A stretch of 64,000 bases of DNA from Bradyrhizobium xenonodulans (GTDB taxonomy: Bacteria > Pseudomonadota > Alphaproteobacteria > Rhizobiales > Xanthobacteraceae): positions 62,001 to 126,000 of the forward strand of contig NZ_CP089391.1 of assembly GCF_027594865.1 (NCBI RefSeq), written 5' to 3'. The position numbers and the translations under genes were made by a program. This document shows, piece after piece, positions 26,021-36,337 of this stretch. The notes under the pieces were generated by a model that saw only the letters and a list, made by a program, of their open reading frames with translations, was not told where the DNA came from and did not search any database. Each line of letters starts with the position of its first letter. Within the stretch, counting starts at the first letter, position 1.

Positions 26021-29000
26021 ATGCGCGTTTTCAGCGTTCCCCTCTCAGTTCCGTTCCTGCGCACGATTGTCTCGGCGCTGCTCGATGGACGGCTGGTCGA
26101 CGGCTTCGAGGCGCGCAAGGAGCCGGCGCGGCTTGCGGATGCCACCCTGTACCTGCCAACCCGGCGCGCCATGCGCGTCGTCCGCGAGATTTTTCTCGAC
26201 GAGATGGCGGCGGACGCGGTGGTGCTGCCGCGCATCGTCGCGCTCGGTGATATCGACGAGGACGAGCTCGCTTTCGCCGACGAGGGCGAGCAGTTTTCGG
26301 GCGCGACGCCGCTCGACGTTCCGCCGCGGCTCGGCGAGCTCGAACGGCGGCTGACGCTGGCGCAGCTCGTCGCCGCCTGGGCCAAGGGCCCGGTGCTGTC
26401 GCCGCTGGTGGTCGGCGGGCCCGCCTCGACGCTGGCGCTGGCCGGCGACCTCGCCCGCCTGATCGACGACATGGTGACGCGCGGCGTCGACTGGAGCGCG
26501 CTCGATGGCCTCGTGCCCGACCAGCTCGATCGCTACTGGCAGCACTCGCTCGAATTCCTGCGCATCGCGCGCATTGCGTGGCCCGGTCATCTCGCCGAGA
26601 TCAACCGGATCGAGCCTGCGGCGCGGCGCGATCTCCTGATCGCAGCCGAAGCAAGGCGGCTGACCGCGCATCGCCATGGCCCCGTGATCGCGGCCGGCTC
26701 GACCGGCTCGATGCCGGCCACCGCAAAATTCCTGCATGCGGTTGCACAGCTAGCGCACGGCGCGGTGGTGCTGCCGGGGCTCGACACCGATCTCGACGAC
26801 GATGCATGGCGCAGCATCGGCGGCGTACGCGATTCGCTCGGCAAGTTCGCGGAGCATCCGGCGTCGAACCATCCGCAATATGCCCTGCACGCGCTGCTGG
26901 ATCGTTTCGGCATCAAGCGCAGCGACGTCGAAATCCTGCAACCGCCCGCAGACGGCGGCCGCGATCTGCTCGCATCCGAATCGATGCGGCCATCCGCCAA
27001 GACGGAAGTCTGGCACGACCGGCTGAAGCAGCCCGATGTGGCCGCCAAGGTCGCCGGCGGCATGACAAATCTCGCAGTCGTCGAAGCCCCCAACCCTGAG
27101 ATGGAAGCCCTCGCCATCGCCATCGCGATGCGCGAGGCGCGGCATCTCGACAAATCGGCCGCGCTGGTGACGCCGGATCGCGCGCTGGCGCGGCGGGTGA
27201 TCGCCGCGCTGACGCGATGGAATCTCGCCTTCGACGATTCCGGCGGCGACGTGCTGATCGAAACGTCCGCCGGCGTCTTTGCGCGGCTCACCGCGGAGGC
27301 GGCGACCAAGGGATTGGAGCCGCCGACGCTGCTGGCGATGCTGAAACATCCGCTGTGCCGGCTCGGCGGCGCGCCGGGCGCGCGGAAGGCGGCGATCGAG
27401 AGCCTCGAGCTTGCGGTCTTGCGCGGCACGCGCCCGCCGGCCGGCACCGCGGGCCTCTTGCGTGAATTCAATCGCTTTCGCGAGGAGCTGGCGAAGCTGT
27501 GGCGCAGCGAGGTCTCCGCGCTGCACAAGGCCGAGCCGCGCGCGCGTCTCAAGGCCGAGGATCTCGACCGCATCCAGGCGCTGATCGACACCTTGCGACA
27601 AGCCTTGGCGCCGATCGAGAGCCTCGCATCGTCAAAGCCATTCGACTTCGCGGAGCTCGCGCACCGGCACCGCGAGATCATAATCGAGCTGTCGCGCGAC
27701 GAGCAAGGCATTCCGCTCGCCTTCGAGGAGCGCGAGGGCCTCGCGCTCGCCAGCGCCTTCGACGATCTCCTGCGCGGCGGCACGACCAGCGGACTGATGG
27801 TGACGCTGCCCGACTACGCCGAACTGTTCCAGACCGCGTTCAGCGACCGCGCCGTGCGCCGGCGGGACAAGCCCGGCGCGCGCCTGCAGATCTACGGCCC
27901 GCTGGAATCGCGCCTGATGCAGGCCGACCGCATCATCGTCGGCGGCCTGATCGAGGGCGTCTGGCCGCCGGCGCCGCGGATCGATCCCTGGCTGAGCCGG
28001 CCGATGCGCCACGAGCTTGGGCTCGATCTGCCGGAACGCCGCATCGGCCTCTCCGCGCACGACTTCGCGCAACTGCTCGGCGGCGACGAGGTGATTCTCA
28101 CCCATTCCGCCAAGGCCGGCGGCGCACCGGCGGTGGCCTCGCGCTTCCTGCACCGGCTTGAAGCGGTTGCAGGCGATGATCCCTGGAAGACAGCCATCCG
28201 CGCGGGCGAAAAATACGTGCAGTTCGCGGGCGCGCTGGACCAGCCCGCCGAGGTCAGTCCGATCAAGCAGCCCGAGCCGCGCCCGCCGCGCGCGACGCGG
28301 CCGCTCAGGATGTCGGTCACCGAGATCGAGGACTGGCTGCGCGATCCCTACACGATCTACGCCAAACGCATCCTCAAGCTCGACGCGCTCGATCCCGTCG
28401 ATATGCCGCTGTCGGCCGCCGACCGCGGCTCGGCGATCCACGATGCGCTCGGCGAGTTCACCGAACGTTATGCCACGCGTCTTCCGGACGATCCCTCACG
28501 TGTGCTGCGCGCGATCGGCGAGAAGCATTTTGCACTTTTGATGGAGCGGCCCGAGGCGCGGGCGCTGTGGTGGCCGCGCTTCCAGCGCATCGCGCGCTGG
28601 TTCGGCGAATGGGAAACGGTGCGGCGCGGTGCGATCGAATCGATCACCGCGGAGACGCGCGGCGAGATCTCGATCACGCTCGACAGCACGCGCAGCTTCA
28701 AGCTGTCCGCGCGCGCCGACCGCATCGAGCGGCGCCAGGGCGGCGGCTACGCCATTCTCGACTACAAGACCGGGCAGCCGCCGACCGGCAAGCAGGTCCG
28801 CATGGGCCTGTCGCCGCAGCTCACGCTGGAAGCCGCGATCCTGCGCGAGGGCGGTTTTCCCGACATCGATGCCGGATCGTCCGTGAGCCAGCTCGTCTAT
28901 GTCCGCCTGAGCGGCAACAATCCGCCCGGCGAGGAGCGGATCCTCGAGCTCAAGTACAAGCAGGGCGACGAGCCACAGCCGCCGGACACCGCGGCCGCGG

Positions 29001-29167
29001 AGGCGCGCGCCAAGCTGGAGGCGCTGATCCGCGCCTTTGAGGACGAGAACCAGCCCTACACCTCGCTGAACCTGCCGATGTGGACCAACCGCTACGGCAC
29101 CTATGACGATCTCGCCCGGATCAAGGAATGGTCTGCGGCCGGCGGATTGGGGATCGAGGAATGGTGA
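26021..29167 (+). CDS. addB: double-strand break repair protein AddB
   Basis: AddB pairs with AddA as the helicase-nuclease that resects double-strand ends and recognises Chi-like sites, the alphaproteobacterial counterpart of RecBCD. The 1048-residue length and N-terminal inactivated helicase-like region (TLYLPTRRAMRVVREIF) fit the alphaproteobacterial family. The C-terminal RecB-type nuclease motif is YAILDYKTGQ with D914 and K916. The four cysteines that bind an iron-sulfur cluster in Bacillus AddB are not evident around this domain. The stop overlaps the addA start. Confidence 0.95.
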   Translation: MRVFSVPLSVPFLRTIVSALLDGRLVDGFEARKEPARLADATLYLPTRRAMRVVREIFLDEMAADAVVLPRIVALGDIDEDELAFADEGEQFSGATPLDVPPRLGELERRLTLAQLVAAWAKGPVLSPLVVGGPASTLALAGDLARLIDDMVTRGVDWSALDGLVPDQLDRYWQHSLEFLRIARIAWPGHLAEINRIEPAARRDLLIAAEARRLTAHRHGPVIAAGSTGSMPATAKFLHAVAQLAHGAVVLPGLDTDLDDDAWRSIGGVRDSLGKFAEHPASNHPQYALHALLDRFGIKRSDVEILQPPADGGRDLLASESMRPSAKTEVWHDRLKQPDVAAKVAGGMTNLAVVEAPNPEMEALAIAIAMREARHLDKSAALVTPDRALARRVIAALTRWNLAFDDSGGDVLIETSAGVFARLTAEAATKGLEPPTLLAMLKHPLCRLGGAPGARKAAIESLELAVLRGTRPPAGTAGLLREFNRFREELAKLWRSEVSALHKAEPRARLKAEDLDRIQALIDTLRQALAPIESLASSKPFDFAELAHRHREIIIELSRDEQGIPLAFEEREGLALASAFDDLLRGGTTSGLMVTLPDYAELFQTAFSDRAVRRRDKPGARLQIYGPLESRLMQADRIIVGGLIEGVWPPAPRIDPWLSRPMRHELGLDLPERRIGLSAHDFAQLLGGDEVILTHSAKAGGAPAVASRFLHRLEAVAGDDPWKTAIRAGEKYVQFAGALDQPAEVSPIKQPEPRPPRATRPLRMSVTEIEDWLRDPYTIYAKRILKLDALDPVDMPLSAADRGSAIHDALGEFTERYATRLPDDPSRVLRAIGEKHFALLMERPEARALWWPRFQRIARWFGEWETVRRGAIESITAETRGEISITLDSTRSFKLSARADRIERRQGGGYAILDYKTGQPPTGKQVRMGLSPQLTLEAAILREGGFPDIDAGSSVSQLVYVRLSGNNPPGEERILELKYKQGDEPQPPDTAAAEARAKLEALIRAFEDENQPYTSLNLPMWTNRYGTYDDLARIKEWSAAGGLGIEEW

Positions 29168-32100
29168 AGCTGCCACGTCCCATCCCCGACGAGGTGCGTG
29201 CAAGGCAGGCGCGCGCGTCCGATCCGACCGCGTCGGCGTTCGTGTCGGCGAATGCCGGCTCGGGCAAGACCCATGTGCTGGTGCAGCGCGTGATCCGCCT
29301 GCTGCTGTCGGGGGTGCCGCCGGAGAAGATCCTGTGCATCACCTTCACCAAGGCCGCCGCCGCCAACATGGCCGAGCGCGTGTTCACCACGCTCGGCCAT
29401 TGGGTGACGCTGGATGATACCGCACTCGACGCGGCCATCCGCGCCGTCGGCATCCCGCATCCCAACACAAAGCTGCGGCGCGACGCCCGAAAGCTGTTCG
29501 CCTGCGCGCTGGAGACGCCGGGCGGCCTGAAGGTGCAGACCATCCACGCGCTGTGCACCCGCCTGCTCCAGCAGTTTCCGTTCGAGGCCAACGTGCCCGC
29601 GCGCTTCGCCGTGATCGACGAGCGCGACCAGACCGACATGATGGAGCGTGCCAATCTGAAGGTGCTGCTGGAGGCCGCGCGCGACCCCGACAGCGTCACC
29701 GGCCGCGCGCTGCTGACCGCGATGGAAAGCGCCGCGGACGTCACCTTCAAGGAGGTCGTGCGCGAGGCGTGCCTCAGCCGCGATCATTTCATGGCATGGA
29801 CCGATGAGGTCGGAAACGCCGGTGCGGCGGCCGAGCAAATGGGAGTCGTGCTGGGCGTAGATGCGAGTGATCGCATCGAGGACGTCGAGACCGAGATTCT
29901 CGATGGCCCCTTCCTGCCGCGCTCGCGCTGGGACGACATCGCCTTTGCGCTGGAGGACGGCAGCAAATCCGACAACGATCAGGCCAGCCGCCTCCGCGAG
30001 GCCAAGGTGTTTTCCGGCGCTGCGCAGGTCGATGCCTATCTCAGCGTCTTCCTCACTGACGAAAAGCTGCCGCGCAAGGCGGTGCTGACCAAGAAGTTTT
30101 GCGATCACAACCCGTCCGTCGCCCGCCTGTTCGAAGCCGAGGCGGGGCGCATTAGTGGATTGGTCGAGAAACGCCGTGCTGTAACCATGCGCGACCGCAC
30201 CGCGGCTCTCTTGCATATCGCGACTGCTGCTGCCGCAAACTACCGCCGCGAGAAGCAGGAGCGCGGGCTGCTCGACTACGACGACCTCATCGACAAGACG
30301 CTGGCAATGCTGGACCGCGTCTCCTCGGGCTGGGTTCATTACAAGCTCGACCGCGGCGTCGATCATGTCCTGATCGACGAGGCCCAGGACACCAGCCCGC
30401 GGCAATGGGACATCGTCGCGCACATCATCTCCGAGTTCACCGCCGGTGAAGGCGCGCGCGAGGGGCTGAACCGCACCGTCTTTGCCGTCGGCGACGAGAA
30501 GCAGTCGATCTTCTCGTTCCAGGGCGCCGCCCCGCACGAATTCGACGCGCGCCGGCGCGAGCTGCACCGCAGGTTCACCGCAGCCGGGCTGAAATTCGAT
30601 CCGGTCGCCTTCACTTATTCGTTCCGCTCGGGTGCCGCGATCCTGCACTCGGTCGACCACGTCTTCCGCGATCCCGCGATCTACAAGAGCATTCATTCGG
30701 TCGAGATCGGCCATCCCCTGCACAATGCGCTGGCCGATGCCGGGCCGAGCGTGATCGAGCTGTGGGACCTCGCCGAGGCCGACGACAGGCAGGAGATCGA
30801 GGGCTGGCGCGCGCCGTTCGACGGCGTTGCCGCCACCAGCCCCGAGGTCAAGCTCGCCCGCCGTATCCAGACCGAGATCAAGCGGCTCGTCGAGAGCGGC
30901 ACGCTGACCGGGCACGAAGGCGAGCGTCGGCCGCTGCGCTACGGCGACATGCTGATCCTGGTGCGCCGGCGCGGCAATGCGTTCGATGCCGTGATCCAGG
31001 CGCTGAAGCACGCCAACGTGCCGGTCGCCGGCGCCGACCGGCTCAAGCTCACCGAGCACATCGGCATCATCGATTTGATGAACCTCGCCGATGCACTGCT
31101 GCTGCCGCAGGACGATCTTGCGCTTGCGGTGGCCTTGAAGAGCCCGCTGTTCGGTCTCGATGATGACGATCTGTTCCAGCTCGCCCACGACCGCAAGGGA
31201 TCGCTACGCCGTGCGCTCGGCGAGCATGCGGCTACAGCTGAGAAGTTCGCGACCGTGCTGCGGCGGCTGGAAGCCTGCGAGATTCGCGCGCGCGAGGAGA
31301 CGCCGTTCGCCTTCTACGCCTGGCTGCTCGGCGGCGACGGCGGCCGTGCGCGCATCCTGCGCCGGCTCGGGCACGAGGCCAACGATGCGCTCGACGAATT
31401 CCTGGAGCTGGCGCTGAACTACGAGCGCAAGGCGCCGGCCTCGCTGCAAGGCTTCATGGCCTGGCTGCGCTCGGCCGACACCGAGGTGAAGCGCGACATG
31501 GAGATCTCGCGCGACGAGGTGCGGGTGATGACCGTGCACGGCGCCAAGGGCCTGGAAGCGTCCGTCGTGTTCATGGTCGATACGACGTCGTCGCCCGCGG
31601 ATTCGCAGCGGCTACGGTTGATTCACGTGCCGCGCGGCAATGGCGGCGAGGTCGTGGTCTGGGCCGGACGCAAGGCCGACGACCCAAAGCCCGTTGCCGA
31701 CGCACGCAAGGCGATGATCGAGGAGACCGAGGACGAATATCGCCGCCTGCTCTACGTCGCGATGACGCGCGCGGCCGACCGGCTGATCGTCGGCGGCTGC
31801 CTGCCCGGCAACATGAAGACGGTGCGGAAGCTGAGCTGGTATGACCTGGTCGACACCGGCCTCGCCGGCTCCGGCCTGGACAAGCAGATCAGTGAGACAC
31901 CGCTCGGCAAGGTGACCCGATTCGCCCGGCCGGAGGACGTTGCGGCGCTGGGCACGCCCGCAATATCCGTGGACCAGACCATCGCTTTGCCGGACTGGCT
32001 GCGGACGCCAGCGCCGGGCGAGACCGTCGACGATGATCTGGTGCGCCCCTCCGGCCAGGCCGCCGAGGGCGGCCGCACGGTACAGTCAGGCGAATCGGTC

Positions 32101-32670
32101 CAATCGCGCGCGCTGGCATTGCAGCGCGGCACGCTGGTGCACCGATTGCTGCAATCCCTGCCCGACATCGCCATTGAGCGCCGGCGCGAGGCCGCGCTCG
32201 GCTTCATGGCGCGCAACGCCGCGGACTGGCCCGAGGCCGACCGCACCGCACTGGCCGACAAGGTGCTCGCTTTGATCGCCGAACCGCGCTTCGAAGCCGT
32301 GTTTGCCGCCGGTAGCCGGGCGGAGGTCGCCATCGTCGGCAAGCTCGACCGGCCGGGTCGCCCGCCGGCGCTGGTCTCGGGCCAGATCGACCGGCTGGTC
32401 GTTCGCCCGGACGAGGTCTTGATCGTCGATTTCAAGACCAATCAGGCGGCGCCCAAGAGCGCGGCTGCGGCGCCCGCCGCCTATGTCCGGCAGCTCGCAC
32501 TGTACCGGGCAGTGCTGGCGCGGCTTTATCCCCAAAAGCCCATCCGCGCCGTCCTACTCTGGACCGAGGCCCTTGAATATATGGAGATTTCAGCCCCCGC
32601 GCTGGACGCGGCGCTGGCATCCCTTCATCTCAGCGTGAGCGTCCTTGACCCGGCAAGGGGCCGTTCATAG
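29161..32670 (+). CDS. addA: double-strand break repair helicase AddA
   Basis: AddA supplies the 3'-5' SF1 helicase and one nuclease of AddAB. The ATG at 29161 overlaps the addB stop (ATGGTGA) and gives 1169 residues; an ATG 33 bases upstream is less likely. Motifs in order: SANAGSGKTHVLVQ (Walker A, 31-37), ITFTKAAAANMAER (motif Ia), VLIDEAQDTSPRQ (Walker B), VGDEKQSIFSFQGA (motif III), MTVHGAKGLEASVVF (motif V), LLYVAMTRAADRLI (motif VI), and C-terminal nuclease VDFKTNQ with D1090. Confidence 0.97.
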   Translation: MVKLPRPIPDEVRARQARASDPTASAFVSANAGSGKTHVLVQRVIRLLLSGVPPEKILCITFTKAAAANMAERVFTTLGHWVTLDDTALDAAIRAVGIPHPNTKLRRDARKLFACALETPGGLKVQTIHALCTRLLQQFPFEANVPARFAVIDERDQTDMMERANLKVLLEAARDPDSVTGRALLTAMESAADVTFKEVVREACLSRDHFMAWTDEVGNAGAAAEQMGVVLGVDASDRIEDVETEILDGPFLPRSRWDDIAFALEDGSKSDNDQASRLREAKVFSGAAQVDAYLSVFLTDEKLPRKAVLTKKFCDHNPSVARLFEAEAGRISGLVEKRRAVTMRDRTAALLHIATAAAANYRREKQERGLLDYDDLIDKTLAMLDRVSSGWVHYKLDRGVDHVLIDEAQDTSPRQWDIVAHIISEFTAGEGAREGLNRTVFAVGDEKQSIFSFQGAAPHEFDARRRELHRRFTAAGLKFDPVAFTYSFRSGAAILHSVDHVFRDPAIYKSIHSVEIGHPLHNALADAGPSVIELWDLAEADDRQEIEGWRAPFDGVAATSPEVKLARRIQTEIKRLVESGTLTGHEGERRPLRYGDMLILVRRRGNAFDAVIQALKHANVPVAGADRLKLTEHIGIIDLMNLADALLLPQDDLALAVALKSPLFGLDDDDLFQLAHDRKGSLRRALGEHAATAEKFATVLRRLEACEIRAREETPFAFYAWLLGGDGGRARILRRLGHEANDALDEFLELALNYERKAPASLQGFMAWLRSADTEVKRDMEISRDEVRVMTVHGAKGLEASVVFMVDTTSSPADSQRLRLIHVPRGNGGEVVVWAGRKADDPKPVADARKAMIEETEDEYRRLLYVAMTRAADRLIVGGCLPGNMKTVRKLSWYDLVDTGLAGSGLDKQISETPLGKVTRFARPEDVAALGTPAISVDQTIALPDWLRTPAPGETVDDDLVRPSGQAAEGGRTVQSGESVQSRALALQRGTLVHRLLQSLPDIAIERRREAALGFMARNAADWPEADRTALADKVLALIAEPRFEAVFAAGSRAEVAIVGKLDRPGRPPALVSGQIDRLVVRPDEVLIVDFKTNQAAPKSAAAAPAAYVRQLALYRAVLARLYPQKPIRAVLLWTEALEYMEISAPALDAALASLHLSVSVLDPARGRS

Positions 32671-32736
32671 GTTGACGCCATGATCCCGGGCGCGATTCCC
32701 ATCCGCGCCGATTCTTTCAACGAGTGAGGTACTCCA

Positions 32737-33057
32737 ATGGCCGTTAGCAAGGTTTCCGACGCCGATTTCGAAGCCGAAGTGCTCAAGGCGAACGGCCCCG
32801 TGGTCGTCGATTTCTGGGCCGAGTGGTGCGGCCCCTGTCGCATGATCGCGCCCGCCCTCGACGAGATCGCCGGCGCGATGGGCGACAAGGTCAAGATCGT
32901 GAAGCTCAACGTCGACGAGAGCCCGAAGACCGCGTCGAAGTACGGCGTGATGTCGATCCCGACCCTGATGATCTTCAAGGGCGGCGAGATGGCCTCGCGA
33001 CAGGTCGGCGCCGCGCCGAAGGCGAAGCTGCAGCAGTGGATCACGTCGGCGGTCTGA
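32737..33057 (+). CDS. trxA: thioredoxin
   Basis: The 106-residue protein is a classical thioredoxin that reduces disulfides of cytoplasmic enzymes such as ribonucleotide reductase. The active site is [16 protein letters not shown], and the cis-Pro loop is [16 protein letters not shown] precedes the ATG. It closes the rightward gene run after addA and is followed by a compact terminator. Confidence 0.97.
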   Translation: MAVSKVSDADFEAEVLKANGPVVVDFWAEWCGPCRMIAPALDEIAGAMGDKVKIVKLNVDESPKTASKYGVMSIPTLMIFKGGEMASRQVGAAPKAKLQQWITSAV

Positions 33058-33084
33058 TCCAGCTCGCGTCAGATTATTTTCGAC

Positions 33085-33110
33085 AACGGCCGGCGAAATG
33101 CCGGCCGTTT
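33085..33110 (+). terminator. intrinsic terminator of trxA
   Basis: Perfect 10-bp arms AACGGCCGGC (33085-33094) and GCCGGCCGTT (33100-33109) enclose the loop GAAAT, followed by a short T run. The upstream-most ATG of the ligase gene lies in this loop. Confidence 0.75.
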
Positions 33111-34216
33111 GCGTTGATGGGGCATGTGCTGCGTATGATGAGCCCGCGCCCTTGCCTGCCCCTTCCCGAAAGCGCGCCCGAAGATCGACCTCTCTTGTCG
33201 CGATGGAGGCGCGGTCGGCCGACGAAATCCCGCGCGGCACGGAGTGGCAGTACGAGCCGAAATGGGACGGCTTCCGCTGCCTCCTCTCGCGGAATGGCAG
33301 TGATGTCGATCTGCGCTCGAAATCGGGCGAGGACCTCGCGCGCTATTTTCCCGAGATCGTTTCCGCTGCCCTGAAGCTGAAAGCGAATAGCTTCACGCTC
33401 GACGGCGAGATCGTCGTGCCGCACGGCAAGGGCTTTTCCTTCGACGCGCTGCTGCAACGCATTCACCCGGCGGCGAGCCGCGTGAAGAAGCTCTCGCAGG
33501 AGACGCCCGCGCTCTATCTCGCCTTCGATCTGCTCACGACGGCCGGGGACAAGCAGCTTGCCGGGAAGCCGCTGAGCGAGCGGCGGCCGGCGCTGGAAGC
33601 CTTTGCGAAAGCCAATCTGAAAAGCGGCAGCTTCCGTCTCTCGCCGGCCACACCGAGCTACGCCACCGCAAAAAAATGGCTCGCGCAATCCGGCGGCGGC
33701 TCGGACGGGGTCATCGCCAAGCGCATCGACCTGCCCTATCAGGCGGGAAATCGCGACGGCATGCAGAAGATCAAGAAATTCTGCAGCGCCGATTGCGTCA
33801 TCGGCGGCTTCCGCTACGCCATCAACAAGATCGCAGGCAGGAACGTGGTCGGCTCGCTGCTGCTCGGACTCTATGACGGTGAGGGTCTGCTGCACCATGT
33901 CGGCTTCACCTCGGCGATCAAGGCGGAGGCGAAGCCCGATCTGACCAAGCGGCTGGAGGCGCTGATCGCAGAGCCCGGCTTCACCGGCAACGCGCCGGGC
34001 GGGCCGAGCCGCTGGTCGACCGAGCGCTCGGCCAAATGGTGTCCGCTCAAGCCGAAGCTCGTGATCGAGGTCTGCTACGACCATTTCAGCGGCGAGCGCT
34101 TCCGTCACGGCACCTCGATCCTGCGCTGGCGTCCCGACAAGGCGCCCCGGCAATGCAGCTTCGAGCAATTGAAGCAGAGGGTGGCCGATCCGATGAAGCT
34201 GTTGAAAGCGACGTAG
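33098..34216 (+). CDS. ATP-dependent DNA ligase (LigD-ligase-like, standalone)
   Basis: The protein seals nicks using ATP via a lysyl-AMP intermediate. The nucleotidyltransferase domain contains motif I YEPKWDGFRCL with the adenylated Lys, motif III LDGEIVVP, motif IIIa ALYLAFDLL and motif IV SDGVIAKRID. The OB-fold domain follows from about residue 235 (IGGFRYAINK, KLVIEVCYDHF, RHGTSILRWRPDKAP). No polymerase or phosphoesterase domain of full LigD and no ku gene is present. The start is uncertain: ATG 33098 lies in the trxA terminator loop, has no ribosome-binding site and adds a basic tail; ATG 33203 (MEARSADEIP) is a good alternative. Confidence 0.88.
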   Translation: MPAVCVDGACAAYDEPAPLPAPSRKRARRSTSLVAMEARSADEIPRGTEWQYEPKWDGFRCLLSRNGSDVDLRSKSGEDLARYFPEIVSAALKLKANSFTLDGEIVVPHGKGFSFDALLQRIHPAASRVKKLSQETPALYLAFDLLTTAGDKQLAGKPLSERRPALEAFAKANLKSGSFRLSPATPSYATAKKWLAQSGGGSDGVIAKRIDLPYQAGNRDGMQKIKKFCSADCVIGGFRYAINKIAGRNVVGSLLLGLYDGEGLLHHVGFTSAIKAEAKPDLTKRLEALIAEPGFTGNAPGGPSRWSTERSAKWCPLKPKLVIEVCYDHFSGERFRHGTSILRWRPDKAPRQCSFEQLKQRVADPMKLLKAT

Positions 34217-34957
34217 CTACTTGATCCACCCCGTCGCCAGCGCGTTCGCTAGCTCAGGCTGATTGTTGCGCCGTGCCAGCGCGGCCATCGCCTCGTGATC
34301 ATAGGCGACATGGCGGAACGTCACCTGCCACGCACCATCAGTCAGTTCGAGGATCGCATAGCGCGCATGCGGCGTGCCGGCTTCGACCAGATGCGGGAAC
34401 GGATGCACATCGCGATAGCCGGGGCTGCCGACGCTGCCGGGATTGACGATCAGCCTTCCGTCGCGCAGCCGCACGGCGCGGGCGAGATGGGTGTGAGCGC
34501 AGAGGATCAGCGACTGCGTGATGCCTTGCGCAAATTGCTCGATGCGGTCAAGCGGCGATAGCGCCACCGTACCGTCGGGATGCACGGTGTCGAGCCAATA
34601 GACCTCGTCGTCGTCGGGCGTCGCGTGGCAGAGGAACACCTGGTCACGAAACACCCGCGTCATCGGATGCGCGCGCAGCCAGTCGAGTTGCGCCGCATTG
34701 AGCTGCTCGTAAGCGGGACGATCCCACGAGCCCATCTTCTCCGGGGGACGATCGAGCAGATAGCGGTCGTGATTGCCGAGCACATGCACGGCGTCGAGCT
34801 GCATCAGGATCTCGATGGTGCGCCGCGCGTCGAGCGGGCCACTCACCATGTCGCCGAGATTGACGATGTCGGTGACGCCATGGGTGCGGATATCGGCGAG
34901 CACCGCCTGCAATGCGAGATGGTTTCCGTGGACGTCGGCAATCGCGGCAAAACGCAT
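34217..34957 (-). CDS. metallophosphoesterase family protein
   Basis: This 246-residue calcineurin-like phosphoesterase shows all metal-binding motifs in order: IADVHGNHLALQ (DxH), NLGDMVSGPLD (GD), LGNHDRYL (GNHD), CHATPDDDE, and CAHTHLARAV (GHTH variant), then NPGSVGSP. It is of the YfcE-like group acting on phosphodiesters; the substrate is unknown. The ATG at 34957 starts exactly before the first strand, so the 11-residue upstream extension is rejected. Its stop codon abuts the ligase stop (TAG CTA at 34214-34219). Confidence 0.88.
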   Translation of the reverse strand: MRFAAIADVHGNHLALQAVLADIRTHGVTDIVNLGDMVSGPLDARRTIEILMQLDAVHVLGNHDRYLLDRPPEKMGSWDRPAYEQLNAAQLDWLRAHPMTRVFRDQVFLCHATPDDDEVYWLDTVHPDGTVALSPLDRIEQFAQGITQSLILCAHTHLARAVRLRDGRLIVNPGSVGSPGYRDVHPFPHLVEAGTPHARYAILELTDGAWQVTFRHVAYDHEAMAALARRNNQPELANALATGWIK

Positions 34958-34993
34958 TGATGTTCCCGTAGTCCGGATGAAGCGACGCAATCC

Positions 34994-36337
34994 CTATGCA
35001 GGAGGCGTGCCGTTGAGACCGAGCACATGGCCGGCCAGATACAGCGAGCCGGTGATCAGGATGCGCGGGGGCACCTCATAGGCGAGCTTCGCTAATGCGC
35101 GTAGCGCGGCCTCGATGCCGGGGGCAGGCTCGACGCGCATGCCGAGGCTGCGCGCGGCATCCGCGAGACGATCGACCGGCATCGCATTTTCGGTATCGGG
35201 AATGGGCACCGCGATGATGTGACGGGTCAGGCCGGCGAAATTGGCGAGGAAACCTTTCGCGTCCTTGTTGGCCATCATGCCTGCGATCACCACCAGCGGC
35301 CGCGACACTCGCTCCTCGAGATCGCCGAGCGCGGCCGCCGCGACGCGGCCGCCTTCGGCATTATGGCCGCCGTCGAGCCAGATCTCCGAGCCCTGCGGTC
35401 CGAGAGCGAGCAGCTCGCCCGAGGTGATGCGCTGCATCCGCGCCGGCCATTCGGCACTGAGGATGCCGGCGTCGAACGCCGCCTGATTGATCTTGAAGGT
35501 TGGAATCGCGCGCAGCGTCGCGATCGCGAGGCCCGCATTGTCGAACTGGTGGCGGCCGAACAGGCGTGGCGCCGCCAGATCCATCAGGCCGCGCTCGTCG
35601 GAATAGACCAGGCGCCCGTGCTCGACATTGACGTGCCAGCTCTCGCCGGCAGCAAACAGCGGCGCGCGCATGCGCCTGGCCTGCGCCTCGATCACCGCCA
35701 TCGCTTCCGGAGCCTGTTCGGCGCAAACCACGGGCACGCCGCGCTTGATGATCGCCGCCTTCTCGCCGGCGATCGACGTCAGGGTGTCGCCGAGAAAATC
35801 CATATGGTCCATGCTGACAGGCGTGATCACGCAGGCCGCCGGCGTATCGACCACGTTGGTCGAATCGAGCCGGCCGCCGAGGCCGACTTCGAGCAGCACC
35901 ACATCGGCAGGATTTTGCGCGAACAGGTGGAAGGCGGCGGCAGTCTTCAGCTCGAACAATGTCGCGGCCTCGCCGGCATTGACGCGCTCGACCTCTTCCA
36001 GCGCGGCGCGCAATTCGTCATCGCCGACCAGCACGCCTCCGCCGACGCGGCCGAGCCGGAAACATTCGTTGATGCGGACGAGATAGGGCGAGGTGTAGGC
36101 GTGAACGCGCAGGCCGGCTGCCTCCAGCGTCGCGCGGAGATAAGCGACCGTCGAGCCCTTGCCGTTGGTGCCAGCGATGTGGATCACCGGGGGCAGCTTG
36201 CGTTCGGGATGGCCGAGCCGCTCGAGCAGGCGGTGCATGCGCTCCAGCCCGAGATCGATGCGCTTCTGATGCAGGGCCGACAGCCGCCCGATCAATTCGC
36301 CGAGCGGCTTCTTTGCGCTGTCAGAGGATGAGGTCAC
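34994..36337 (-). CDS. folC: bifunctional dihydrofolate synthase/folylpolyglutamate synthase
   Basis: FolC adds glutamate to dihydropteroate and extends polyglutamate tails on folates. The 447-residue protein has the Mur-ligase ATP loop [17 protein letters not shown], the [13 protein letters not shown] loop, [24 protein letters not shown] and [10 protein letters not shown]. The start is GTG at 36337, overlapping the accD stop (GTGA); the frame continues open antisense to nothing real farther upstream, inside accD. It is coupled with accD, as in many proteobacteria. Confidence 0.95.
   Translation of the reverse strand: MTSSSDSAKKPLGELIGRLSALHQKRIDLGLERMHRLLERLGHPERKLPPVIHIAGTNGKGSTVAYLRATLEAAGLRVHAYTSPYLVRINECFRLGRVGGGVLVGDDELRAALEEVERVNAGEAATLFELKTAAAFHLFAQNPADVVLLEVGLGGRLDSTNVVDTPAACVITPVSMDHMDFLGDTLTSIAGEKAAIIKRGVPVVCAEQAPEAMAVIEAQARRMRAPLFAAGESWHVNVEHGRLVYSDERGLMDLAAPRLFGRHQFDNAGLAIATLRAIPTFKINQAAFDAGILSAEWPARMQRITSGELLALGPQGSEIWLDGGHNAEGGRVAAAALGDLEERVSRPLVVIAGMMANKDAKGFLANFAGLTRHIIAVPIPDTENAMPVDRLADAARSLGMRVEPAPGIEAALRALAKLAYEVPPRILITGSLYLAGHVLGLNGTPPA

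Noticed and set aside
29101..31188. 695-residue open frame on the minus strand
   Set aside because: Antisense to addA, whose helicase motifs are all in order.
33098..33202. confident start of the DNA ligase at the first ATG
   Set aside because: The ATG lies in the loop of the trxA terminator and lacks a ribosome-binding site; kept only as the outer limit of the gene.
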